Both the position numbers and the translations under genes were made by a program. A DNA stretch of 64,000 nucleotides. It comes from Gammaproteobacteria bacterium (GTDB taxonomy: Bacteria > Pseudomonadota > Gammaproteobacteria > JAABTG01). Below are positions 32,394-39,980 of the stretch, one piece after another. The notes beneath the pieces are model-generated. The model was not told the origin of the DNA and did no database searches. It saw only the letters and a list, made by a program, of their open reading frames with translations. The DNA is taken from the NCBI GenBank assembly GCA_017999615.1, contig JAGNLM010000001.1, forward strand, positions 62,001 to 126,000, given 5' to 3'. The first letter of the stretch is position 1; every line of letters starts with the position of its first letter.

Positions 32394-35300
32394 TCAGTCA
32401 ATAGGCCAGGGAGGGGTTCTGGGATTCTTCGCGACGAAGATGTCGTCGTAGAGGACGAACGCGGACGGCTTGTTGTTGGAGGGTGTCTCGTTGGTGTTGT
32501 AGGGTGTGAAGCCAAAGCGGCCGTAGCGCCCGTTGTGGCCCTCGCGCCAGCGCATGGGCATCGGAAAATCGTAGACGAGCCAGGGTCGAGGGTCTTCCTG
32601 ATACTTGACCCAGTAACGAATGCGGGCCGCGGAGTCTCCGTGCGTGAGGTTCTGACAGGCGGGAGGGATCCGCCCCGTCCAGGGCTCGGGGCAGAAGACG
32701 AGGGTGACCTCCAGTCGGAAGGTCATCCACTGGGCTGGCTTCCATCCGATGCAGCCGTGGTAGCGGCCCGGTACGACGGGTTTGTGGAACCCCGGCACGG
32801 TGAGAAGGTCCGGTGGGTCTGTCGGAAACAGATAGGCGACGTTGGGCAGATTGCGGTCGTGTGACACATAGCGGTAACGACAGGCGTTGTCGCCCCCGGG
32901 CTGGATGTCGTAATCGTAGGGGTCGGTGCCGGTGGGGTCGGGGACGTTGGGCGTGGCCCACAGTCCGCAGCCGTGGTAGAGGCCGACAGGCCCATTCCAG
33001 CTGGTATTAGCAACGATCTGGCCAAAGGAGCAGCCGGCGGGGTCGCCGATTTCGTTGATGATGAGTTGCTTCGCACCATCGCCTCCGACGGCGGACTTTA
33101 TAGGGCGGCGCTCGGAATCGAATGTCGTAACGAGCTCCGGGGAGAACCACTGGCGCCACTGGACGACGATGGTGTCGCCTTCGCGAAACTCATTGAGCGT
33201 GAAGGTGAGACCGCCGTGGTCGGGCCCGTCGCTGGGGAGAAAGTCCATGCGCACGGCGCCCCCGCCGCGGGTCTCTGGGCCACGATAGAGGTAGGCCTTT
33301 GCCGGGCGGTCGCGGGTGGCACCAAGGGATGCCGTGAGGGTGCCGACACGGCTGGCTAACGGGCGCTCGCCGTCGAAATCAAAGCAGGCGAGTACCCCCG
33401 GTTCCTCGCACAATTCGGCGAACGTGCGCGCGTGGCGGATGGGCCGGGTGCCGCGCTCGCCTTGGGGTGGGCTCGCGGTTGTGACGTTGGCGGCGACGAA
33501 GCCGGCCCGTGCGGGGGCGGGGTGTGCAGCCGTTTCGGGGGCGGGCGCGGCCAGTGCCTCCAGCGGGAAAGGGAGTGGTCCTAGCGCGAGAACAGGCAGG
33601 AGCAGCAGTCCTGCGAGCTGCCTGCGGTGTGGCTGCGTCGAGGCAGGCTGAGCTGACAAGCCAGTCCGCGTGTCGACGCGTGCCGGTGCTCCGGTGGGCG
33701 GTTCATGAACCGGTGGGCGCTGGGTGGGCAGCATGACGAACCACGTCAGGAGGAAGAAGAGCAAGGATATCCGCGGGTCATCAAAGCTGCTGTCAAACAG
33801 GCCGACGGCCAGGAGGCCCGCGAAGGCAATCGCGAGTACCAGGGCCATGGGGTCACCGTGACTCACGCGGGTGGCGAGCCGTACCACCCAGAAAACCTGA
33901 AGGATGAGGAGGGCAGCGAGGCCAAGCCAGCCACCCTCGAAGAAGGCATCGACCCAGAGGTTCAGGGCATGCCAGAGCCGGTGCTCGCCGGACCACAGGT
34001 GCCACCGGTCTAGCCCTGAGCTGAAGTCGCCGTTCACTATCAGGTCCCGTCCGGCAGGGGTGAGCACGCGCACGGCGTCGATGTCCACGCCGACCGCGAG
34101 GCCGCGGTGCAGGAGTGCGACCTCTACGGGCCTCGCGCCGAGCCAGGAGTCCCCGCCGAGGTGCGAGACGTCGAAGGACCACTCGAATTGCTCCCAGGCA
34201 CCGGGCTCGGCAGCGGTTCGGAAGCTGGTCCAGAAACATTCCCGGTAGGGGCTAAGGATGTTTCGCTCGCAGATCTCCACCAGGAAGCTGGTGGGCGCGG
34301 CGCTGACGGGTCGGAGATTGACCGTGAGTCGGTAGGGGCCCGGCTCGGTGACCGTGAACCGTTGCCGTAGGACGAGGTTTCCTGCCCCACTCTTGCCGAA
34401 GCGCAAGACTGTATTCTCGCCCTCGGTCACCAGCCCGTAAGTCGAGGGTCGATCCTGGTCCGTCGCTATCCAGACAAAGGTGCGTGGATAGGCACCCTTG
34501 CCCATGCCGAGAGCTCGGGCGGCCGGGTCGGAGGTGATCTGCTGCACCAGGCGCGACCAGTGTGCCAGTCGGCCCTTGAGGTCTGGTAGCGCGTCGGCCA
34601 AGCGGGACTGGATGAAGGCGCCGCCGAGGACCGGCACGGCCAGCGCCAGGGCGAGTAGGCTCGCGAGCCCTGCTGACCACGCCCAACGGCGTGCCGGAGA
34701 GCCGGAAGCGCGCGCGAGCAGCAGGGCGCCCGCAACGAGGGTGGTGGCCATCGCAGCCAGTGCCAGGTAATTGGTGCGGGTGAAGGTCACGAGGAGCGCG
34801 TAGATGCCACCTGCGAAGAGGACCAGCCCGGCGGCGCGTACGGGCACCCGTCTCCAAAGCAAGAACGCACTGGCCGTAAAGGCGATAGTGGTCACCAGGT
34901 ACGCGTCCACCGGCGCCCCGCCAGTGTGCATGCCGGAAAACATACCGGTGACGCGGTACTCCTGATCGAAGTCCAGGAGGCCGGTAAACACGGCCCGCTC
35001 CCAGAGGACAGATAGGGTCGCGCCAGCGAGCCCGAGCAGCATGCCCGCGGAGAGCCGGCGCTCGGCCGAGTCATCCCGGGCGCGTGCCTGACCGAGCAGG
35101 GGCAGGAGCAGGACGGCCCAGAGGAACCCGCGGGCCAGGCGCAGACTGTTCCAATGGCTGTAGTACCCGGCGAGGGCATTGGCGTCGAGGGGCTGGATCG
35201 GCAGGAGTCCGCGCAGGGTGGTGAGCGTCTGCCAGACGACCACGAGCGCCAGGACCAGGACCGGAGGGCGGCTCAGGCGCAGGGTGCGAAACCAGGGTTG

Positions 35301-35639
35301 CGGGTGCCAGAGCGCAGAGGCCACTGTGACCAGCAGGAAGAAGTCCAGCTCGTTTACGTAGAGGCGTCCTGACCAAGGGGTCAGGTCCAGCACCGGGATG
35401 AGCGCGGGTACGACTACGAGCCAGGCCGAGGGCGCCCAGGCCAGCAGGAGCGCGTAGGCAGCGAGTCCCCCGACCAGCCAGCCCGGCGCGACCGGGAAGG
35501 TGTGGCCGGCGCAGAGGGCGGCGGCCAGAAGGCCGAGCGCGAGTGCCCGGCGCACCAGAAGAAGGGGATGAGGCGGATTGGCTGGTTGCCGACCCGCCTC
35601 ATCCCCTTTGTTGCTTACAGACCCCGTGATCACGGCCAT
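32394..35639 (-). CDS. Fusion of O-antigen-ligase-like polymerase with secreted lectin/lyase-like domain
   Basis: A 1081-aa fusion protein. Residues 30-360 are about ten helices of the O-antigen ligase/polymerase type (TFTRTNYLALAAMATTLVAG; periplasmic loop around SRLADALPDLKGRLAHWSRL). Residues 425-545 form a beta-rich carbohydrate-binding-like insert (PGPYRLTVNLRPVSAAPTSF, IVNGDFSSGLDRWHLWSG), followed by closing helices at 570-640. Residues 672-698 look like a second signal or anchor helix, and 740-1081 form a beta-sandwich resembling polysaccharide-lyase-like domains (TFTLNEFREGDTIVVQWRQW, QLIINEIGDPAG). Such a fusion would tether a glycan-binding or cleaving domain to the polymerase in the periplasm. 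ATG 35639 is used, but a perfect hairpin covers the first codons and GTG 35555 is possible. Family assignment of the last domain is tentative. Confidence 0.8.
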   Translation of the reverse strand: MAVITGSVSNKGDEAGRQPANPPHPLLLVRRALALGLLAAALCAGHTFPVAPGWLVGGLAAYALLLAWAPSAWLVVVPALIPVLDLTPWSGRLYVNELDFFLLVTVASALWHPQPWFRTLRLSRPPVLVLALVVVWQTLTTLRGLLPIQPLDANALAGYYSHWNSLRLARGFLWAVLLLPLLGQARARDDSAERRLSAGMLLGLAGATLSVLWERAVFTGLLDFDQEYRVTGMFSGMHTGGAPVDAYLVTTIAFTASAFLLWRRVPVRAAGLVLFAGGIYALLVTFTRTNYLALAAMATTLVAGALLLARASGSPARRWAWSAGLASLLALALAVPVLGGAFIQSRLADALPDLKGRLAHWSRLVQQITSDPAARALGMGKGAYPRTFVWIATDQDRPSTYGLVTEGENTVLRFGKSGAGNLVLRQRFTVTEPGPYRLTVNLRPVSAAPTSFLVEICERNILSPYRECFWTSFRTAAEPGAWEQFEWSFDVSHLGGDSWLGARPVEVALLHRGLAVGVDIDAVRVLTPAGRDLIVNGDFSSGLDRWHLWSGEHRLWHALNLWVDAFFEGGWLGLAALLILQVFWVVRLATRVSHGDPMALVLAIAFAGLLAVGLFDSSFDDPRISLLFFLLTWFVMLPTQRPPVHEPPTGAPARVDTRTGLSAQPASTQPHRRQLAGLLLLPVLALGPLPFPLEALAAPAPETAAHPAPARAGFVAANVTTASPPQGERGTRPIRHARTFAELCEEPGVLACFDFDGERPLASRVGTLTASLGATRDRPAKAYLYRGPETRGGGAVRMDFLPSDGPDHGGLTFTLNEFREGDTIVVQWRQWFSPELVTTFDSERRPIKSAVGGDGAKQLIINEIGDPAGCSFGQIVANTSWNGPVGLYHGCGLWATPNVPDPTGTDPYDYDIQPGGDNACRYRYVSHDRNLPNVAYLFPTDPPDLLTVPGFHKPVVPGRYHGCIGWKPAQWMTFRLEVTLVFCPEPWTGRIPPACQNLTHGDSAARIRYWVKYQEDPRPWLVYDFPMPMRWREGHNGRYGRFGFTPYNTNETPSNNKPSAFVLYDDIFVAKNPRTPPWPID
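35562..35608. promoter_or_regulatory. Perfect 15-bp inverted repeat at the fusion gene start
   Basis: AAGGGGATGAGGCGG (35562-35576) and its exact reverse complement (35594-35608) surround a 17-base loop. If translation starts at 35639 this is coding sequence; if it starts at GTG 35555 it is a leader hairpin immediately upstream of the start. It could be a terminator-like or attenuating element. Confidence 0.6.
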
Positions 35640-35689
35640 CGGTCTGAGGTCGAGCAAGAAAACCCGCTCTCCAGCATAGCGTCAGGGAA

Positions 35690-35800
35690 ACGGAAACGGG
35701 GACATTGGAAATGGGGAAATGGGGAAATGGGGAAATGGGGACATTGTGCTTTTCCGGAAAGCCAAGCAGGGCGCGGCTTTCCACGAACGCCCTACGCGGC
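35690..35800. repeat. REP-like repeat family B copy 1 with GGGGAAAT microsatellite
   Basis: The core GGGGACATTGTGCTTTTCCG (about 35737 onward), then GAAAGCCAAGCAGGGCGCGG, is shared with 36480. It is preceded by nearly four tandem copies of the 8-mer GGGGAAAT (35707-35740). It overlaps the end of the nuclease remnant. Confidence 0.8.
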
Positions 35801-36475
35801 GATGCCCCGGAGCCGTGCGAGAAGGTCCTCAGGGGCCTCGCAGTCGATGACCCATTCGCCGACCTGCCCGAGTCGCTCGGGGCTGTCGATGCCCGCCAGC
35901 AGCGGCTCGGCGGCGTCGGCCGTGGCCGCGCCGAAGCGGCGGTCCACTTGGCGCAGTAACATGTGGCGCCCGGCGCTCAGCCCCTGCTCCAGGCCTTCCT
36001 GGCGCCACACCCGGGTCCAGTCGCGAACACGCTCGGCAAGCATCGCTTCGTCCTCCGGCAAATCCAGTCTTTCAGACCATTGTAGGCCGGGGAAGCGCCC
36101 CGGCAGGAGCACCCGGCGCAGCCAGGTGAGAAATCCCTCCCGAGCCTCGGCGTAACGCGGCTCGTGCAGCGTGCGCAGGGCGAGCGCCATCGCCCGGACC
36201 AGGCCGTCGCTCCCGGAGCTCCCCTCCAGCCGGAATACCGCAGCCACCAGACTGCGCAGCGGTGCGAGCTCCTCCTCGGTGTAGCGGCTCTCGTCCAACA
36301 ACAGATAGCGGAGCTGCGGGCGGTAGTGCTCGAGCCCGGCCTGCCCCGGGGAGACCAGTTCGGCGAGCTCGCGGGCTGCCATCCAGCGGTCGACGGTGGA
36401 TTGGAACTCGATCAGGAGGTAGACGTAGAGCCAGCCGTCGGTGCTGCGAGCGCGCCAGATGACGTCGGGAAACGG
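35792..36475 (-). pseudogene. Rpn/DUF4351-type PD-(D/E)XK nuclease, truncated
   Basis: The frame contains the core of the Rpn-like transposase/nuclease family: DVIWRARSTDGWLYVYLLIE, FQSTVDRWMAARELAEL, LEHYRPQLRYLLLDESRY and the C-terminal GQVGEWVIDCEAPEDLLARL. The N-terminus is replaced by repeat B sequence just before DVIWRAR. In addition, the segment of about 40 residues that normally follows the E-F-Q-S-x-V-D motif (containing L-P-P-V-L-P-x-V-L-Y-N-G) is missing. It is therefore an internally deleted and 5-prime-truncated remnant between two copies of repeat B. Family members act as DNA endonucleases promoting recombination; this one is likely inactive. Confidence 0.75.
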
Positions 36476-36632
36476 GGGGAAACGGGGACATTCTGCTTTT
36501 CCGGAAAGCCAAGCAGGGCGCGGCTTTCCGCGGGCCGGCAGGGTAGGTCCTGGAGACCGCGCCGCGCCTCGTTCTCCGGAAAAGCAGAATGTCCCCGTTT
36601 TCTTTCCCGTTTTCTTTCCAGAATGTCCCGGT
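36465..36632. repeat. REP-like palindromic repeat family B copy 2
   Basis: An inverted pair: GGGGACATTCTGCTTTTCCG starts near 36485 and its reverse complement ends near 36597, with a second internal pair formed by GCGCGGCTTTCCGCGGGCC and GACCGCGCCGCGCC. It separates the nuclease remnant from the transposase gene and lies 45-50 bases upstream of the transposase start. Confidence 0.85.
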
Positions 36633-36675
36633 TTTCCCATGGACGGCGTGCGCGGGGGCGCCTACGCTTCGGAGC

Positions 36676-37341
36676 ATGCCAAGGACGGCACGGGCGTCGG
36701 TCGGCGGCGTCATCTATCACGTCATCAATCGCGGCAACCGGAGGGCGACGGTCTACCACGGCCCCCCGGACTACACCGCGTTCCTCCGTCTCGTCGCGCG
36801 TGCCGACGAGCGCATTCCGATGCGCCTGCTCGCGTACTGCCTGATGCCGAACCACTTTCACCTGGTGCTCTGGCCGCACGAAGACGGCGACCTGAGCCGG
36901 TGGATGCAGTGGCTCCTGACTGCGCACGTGCGCCGCTACCACCGGGTGCGCGGTACCAGCGGCCGCGTCTGGCAGGGGCGGTTCAAGGCCTTCCCCATTC
37001 AGGGGGACGCCCACCTCCTCGCGGTCCTGCGCTACGTCGAAGCCAACCCGCTGCGGGCGGGCCTGGTGCAGCGGGCCGAGGAGTGGGCCTGGTCGAGCGG
37101 GGCAGCCCACCGGCCTGCGAAAAGCGGCGTTCGACTCGATGAGTGGCCAGTCCCGCGCCCGGCCGACTGGCTCCGGCGCGTGAACGAAGGCGTCGAGACC
37201 CCCGAATTCCTCAGCCGGCTGCGCGAGTGCGTCAACCGAGGGGCTCCCTACGGGGACGGCGACTGGGTCCAGGAGACCGCCGCGCGCCTGGGCCTCGGGT
37301 CCTCCCTCCGGCCGCTGGGCCGGCCACAGCACACCGGCTGA
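36676..37341 (+). mobile_element. REP-associated tyrosine transposase 1 (Y1/IS200-like domain)
   Basis: A 221-aa single-strand DNA transposase of the RAYT group. It has the start VGGVIYHVINRGNRR, the HUH motif in CLMPNHFHLVLWP, a catalytic Tyr candidate in MQWLLTAHVRRYHR, and the conserved WQGRFKAFPIQ and YVEANPLRAGLV. It is flanked by inverted copies of REP-like repeat B on both sides (36465-36632 and 37342-37487), the classical arrangement of a RAYT inside its palindromes. ATG 36676 is chosen since upstream codons are repeat sequence. All key residues are intact, so it could be active on the B repeats. Confidence 0.9.
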
Positions 37342-37487
37342 TAACGGAAACGGAAATGGGGACATTGTGCTTTACCGGAGAACGAGGCGCGGCGCGGTTC
37401 TCCCGCGCCTCGCTCAGGGCTCCGGAAAGCCGCGCCCTGTCTGGCTTTCCGGAAAAGCAGAATGTCCCCTTTATCTCCCCTTTATCT
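37342..37487. repeat. REP-like palindromic repeat family B copy 3
   Basis: An inverted pair: GGGGACATTGTGCTTTACCG (from about 37357) and TCCGGAAAAGCAGAATGTCC (ending about 37469), with internal GCGCGGCGCGGTTCTCCCGC. It is followed by two TTTATCTC units, one of which supplies the stop codon of the minus-strand gene at 37482. Confidence 0.85.
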
Positions 37488-38873
37488 CAGGGCCGCACGC
37501 CCGATGCCGCGCTCGGTGAGACTCCCCAGATACAGCCAGCGCCCGGCCTGGCGGGCGCTGGAAATGGGGGCGTAGGTGCCCGCGGGGTCGCGGAGGTCGT
37601 GGACGACCCGCCCCTCGCTGTCCAGGCCCAGCACCCGGCCGTAGCGCTCGGGCGCCGGGAGTAGGGCGGCGGGCAGCCAGGCCAGCAACCGGCGCAATGA
37701 GGGCCAGTCGGCGAGCGCGTCCAGCAGTCGGCTGCGCGGGGCGAAGAGGGCGAGCCAGTAGATGCCCTCACCGTTGAAGATGCCCTCGCCGCTGTAAGAG
37801 ACCCCGTCCGGCAATCCCGGCAGGTCCTCGATGAACGGCTCGGCCCGGCCGGCCTGGGGCCCGCGGAGCCAGTACCGCGTGACCCGGTAGGCGAAGGTCT
37901 CGGCGACCAGTACGAACCGCTCCTCGGGGTCCACCGCGACCCCGTTGGCGAAGAAGAGGCCGTCGAGCAGGCGGTCCACCGCCCCCGTGACGGGGTCATA
38001 GCGCAGGAGTCGGCCACTCGGCCGGGCTTCCAGGGCCTCCCGGTGGACCGCCTCGGGCCTGTGGCGCCGGGAACTGTCGGAAAAGTAGACGGCTCCGCTC
38101 GCACCGACGGCCACGCCGTTCGTGAAACGGAGCGCCGCCCCACCTTCTTCCGTGACGAGTTGTCGGACCTCGCCCCCGGGCGCCAGGGCGTGACGCTCTC
38201 GACGCTCGTCCAGGGCCTCAGGCCCGCGGCGCTCGTCCAGGGCCAACTGCTCTCGGTGCTCGTCCGAGGCCGGAAGCCCCTGGCGCTGGTGCACGGCCTC
38301 ACGCCCCTGCCGCGCGTCCAGGCCCAGAAGCCCCCGGCGCGCGTCGGCGATCAGCAAGTTGCCTTGCCGGTCGAGGGCCAGACCGAGGGGATACCCGCCG
38401 GTCCGCGCGAGTTCCTCGACCCGCCCGTCCGCCACCCGGACGCGGAGGATGCGGCCGTCGGCGGTGCCGCAGAGGAGGTCACCCGAGGGCTCAATGGCGA
38501 AATCCTCGGGGCCAACCACCGACTCAGCGACGTACCGCTCGATGAAGAGCCGATGGCTGCCCGAGTCGGTGGTTTCGGCCCGACCATCCCGTTCGCCGAC
38601 CTGGTTGTCGCCCAGTCCGACCACTGGGTCGGCCGCTGGGGCGGCTGCAGCAGTGGCGAGGGTTTCGAGACCTGCCGGCATCACGAGACCTGCCGGCATC
38701 ACGAGACCTGCCGGCATCATGAGCACTTCGGGCATCACGAGAACTGCCAGAGCCAGCGTTACGAAAGCCGCGAGGGTTACGAGCGTCGTGACCGCTGCGA
38801 AGGCGCTGCGCGTGAGGAGTGCGAAGGCGCGACGCGCGAGGGGGGACAGAGGGCTGTGGGGGCGTGGAGACAT
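37482..38873 (-). CDS. SMP-30/strictosidine-synthase-like beta-propeller protein with internal repeats
   Basis: A 463-aa protein. A hydrophobic N-terminal region (about 15-80) acts as signal or anchor and contains a tandem LVMPAG repeat. The propeller follows: GPEDFAIEPSGDLLCGTADG, YPLGLALDRQGNLLIADARR, ALRFTNGVAVGASGAVYFSD and FFANGVAVDPEERFVLVAET. Members of the superfamily hydrolyse lactones or similar small molecules; the substrate is unknown. Residues about 184-232 are a hydrophilic insertion made of degenerate repeats (ALDERRGPEALDERRERHAL) in a place where the family normally has a short loop. The stop codon lies inside repeat B copy 3. Confidence 0.8.
   Translation of the reverse strand: MSPRPHSPLSPLARRAFALLTRSAFAAVTTLVTLAAFVTLALAVLVMPEVLMMPAGLVMPAGLVMPAGLETLATAAAAPAADPVVGLGDNQVGERDGRAETTDSGSHRLFIERYVAESVVGPEDFAIEPSGDLLCGTADGRILRVRVADGRVEELARTGGYPLGLALDRQGNLLIADARRGLLGLDARQGREAVHQRQGLPASDEHREQLALDERRGPEALDERRERHALAPGGEVRQLVTEEGGAALRFTNGVAVGASGAVYFSDSSRRHRPEAVHREALEARPSGRLLRYDPVTGAVDRLLDGLFFANGVAVDPEERFVLVAETFAYRVTRYWLRGPQAGRAEPFIEDLPGLPDGVSYSGEGIFNGEGIYWLALFAPRSRLLDALADWPSLRRLLAWLPAALLPAPERYGRVLGLDSEGRVVHDLRDPAGTYAPISSARQAGRWLYLGSLTERGIGRAALR
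38666..38737. repeat. 18-bp tandem repeat inside the propeller gene
   Basis: Three perfect units CGAGACCTGCCGGCATCA (38666-38719) and a degenerate fourth. On the minus strand they encode LVMPAG in the hydrophobic N-terminal region, so copy-number change would alter the signal or anchor length without a frameshift. Confidence 0.9.
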
Positions 38874-38914
38874 CGAGGGTCAAACCAGCTTGTCCGAGGA
38901 GGTCCGACAGAGGG

Positions 38915-39874
38915 TCACCCGCCTTCCTTTTCCTGTATCCGCTCGAAAGACTGATGGGGAAAGACCTGACCCCCCTGTTGGTGACCCCCCTGCTTGGTGT
39001 GCCCCCCCTGTTTGGTGCGCGCCTCATGGACCCCCTTGACCGCCTTGCTGACGGTCGTGTAGTGCACACCGGCCGCACGGGCGATCTCGACCAGCGTGTA
39101 GCCGTGCTCGACGTGCGCGGTTGTGAACGCCTGGTCTCGCTCCGCCCGGTTGGCTGTCGCAACCTGCCCGAGCAGGGTTTCGAGGGATGGTCGAACGGCG
39201 TGCCGTTGCGCCCGTGGGACTTCCGGGCTGAGGTTCTCAGCAGGCATTTCCTGTCGCAGGCGCTCCGCGAAGCTCTCGTCCCCGAGCAGGACCTGCCCGC
39301 GCAGGTGCTCCCAAGGACCCGTCTCGCCGATGCCACGATAAACGAATGTGCTGTAACGCCGTCGCGCGCGCTCGGGCGTCGGGCCGAACTGCCTCAGAAC
39401 GGTCTCGACGTCCAGCCACGCCGGCGCCCGCTCGAGGCCCATGGTGGCGCGGAAACTGCTCCAGGGGTGCCGCTCGGGGGAGGCGAGCAATCCGGCGCGC
39501 ACGGGGTTCAGCACGACGTAGCGGCAGAGTTCGAGCAGGTACGAGTCGCGATCGACCACGATGGCCTTGAATCGTCCCTGGAAGAGGTGCCCCACGCGGT
39601 CGTGGCGCCGGTTGAATCGTTGTGTGTAGACCCCGTTCAACTGTCGCATACCGCGAGAGAGGTTGGGCTCCGGGGTCTCGAGGAGCAGGTGATAGTGATT
39701 GCCCATCAGGCAGTAGGCGTACATGCGCCAACGGAACTGGCCGACGGTCGAGGCGAGGACATCGAGGAAAACCACTCGGTCTTGGTCGTCTGCGTAGACC
39801 GCCTCGCGCGCGTTGCCGCGGCTGGTGGCGTGATAGAGTGCACCGGGGTACTCGAGGCGGAGAGGCCGGGCCAT
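38915..39874 (-). mobile_element. REP-associated tyrosine transposase 2
   Basis: A 319-aa RAYT with ARPLRLEYPGALYHATSRGN, the HUH motif in MGNHYHLLLETPEP, a catalytic Tyr in MRQLNGVYTQRFNRRH, FQGRFKAIVVDRD and YVVLNPVRAG. It also has a C-terminal helix-turn-helix (YTLVEIARAAGVHYTTVSKA). It is only distantly related to the transposase at 36676. The final residues (KQGGHTKQGGHQQGG) read into a tandemly repeated flank. The direct motif AAGACCTGACCCC occurs on both sides of the gene (38961-38973 and 39906-39918), a motif typical of the surroundings of this group. Confidence 0.9.
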
Positions 39875-39980
39875 GCAGAGAGTCTAGTCTAAGATGTGAT
39901 GAACCAAGACCTGACCCCATCAACCCCGGGGTGGGCGAGTCGCTAATTCCAGAGTCCTGCGGCCCTTCGAGGTTTCGACT

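Noticed and set aside
38190-38320. Repeats in the propeller gene as a CRISPR or an unrelated insertion
   Set aside because: Units are degenerate, keep the reading frame of the gene and have no unique spacers.
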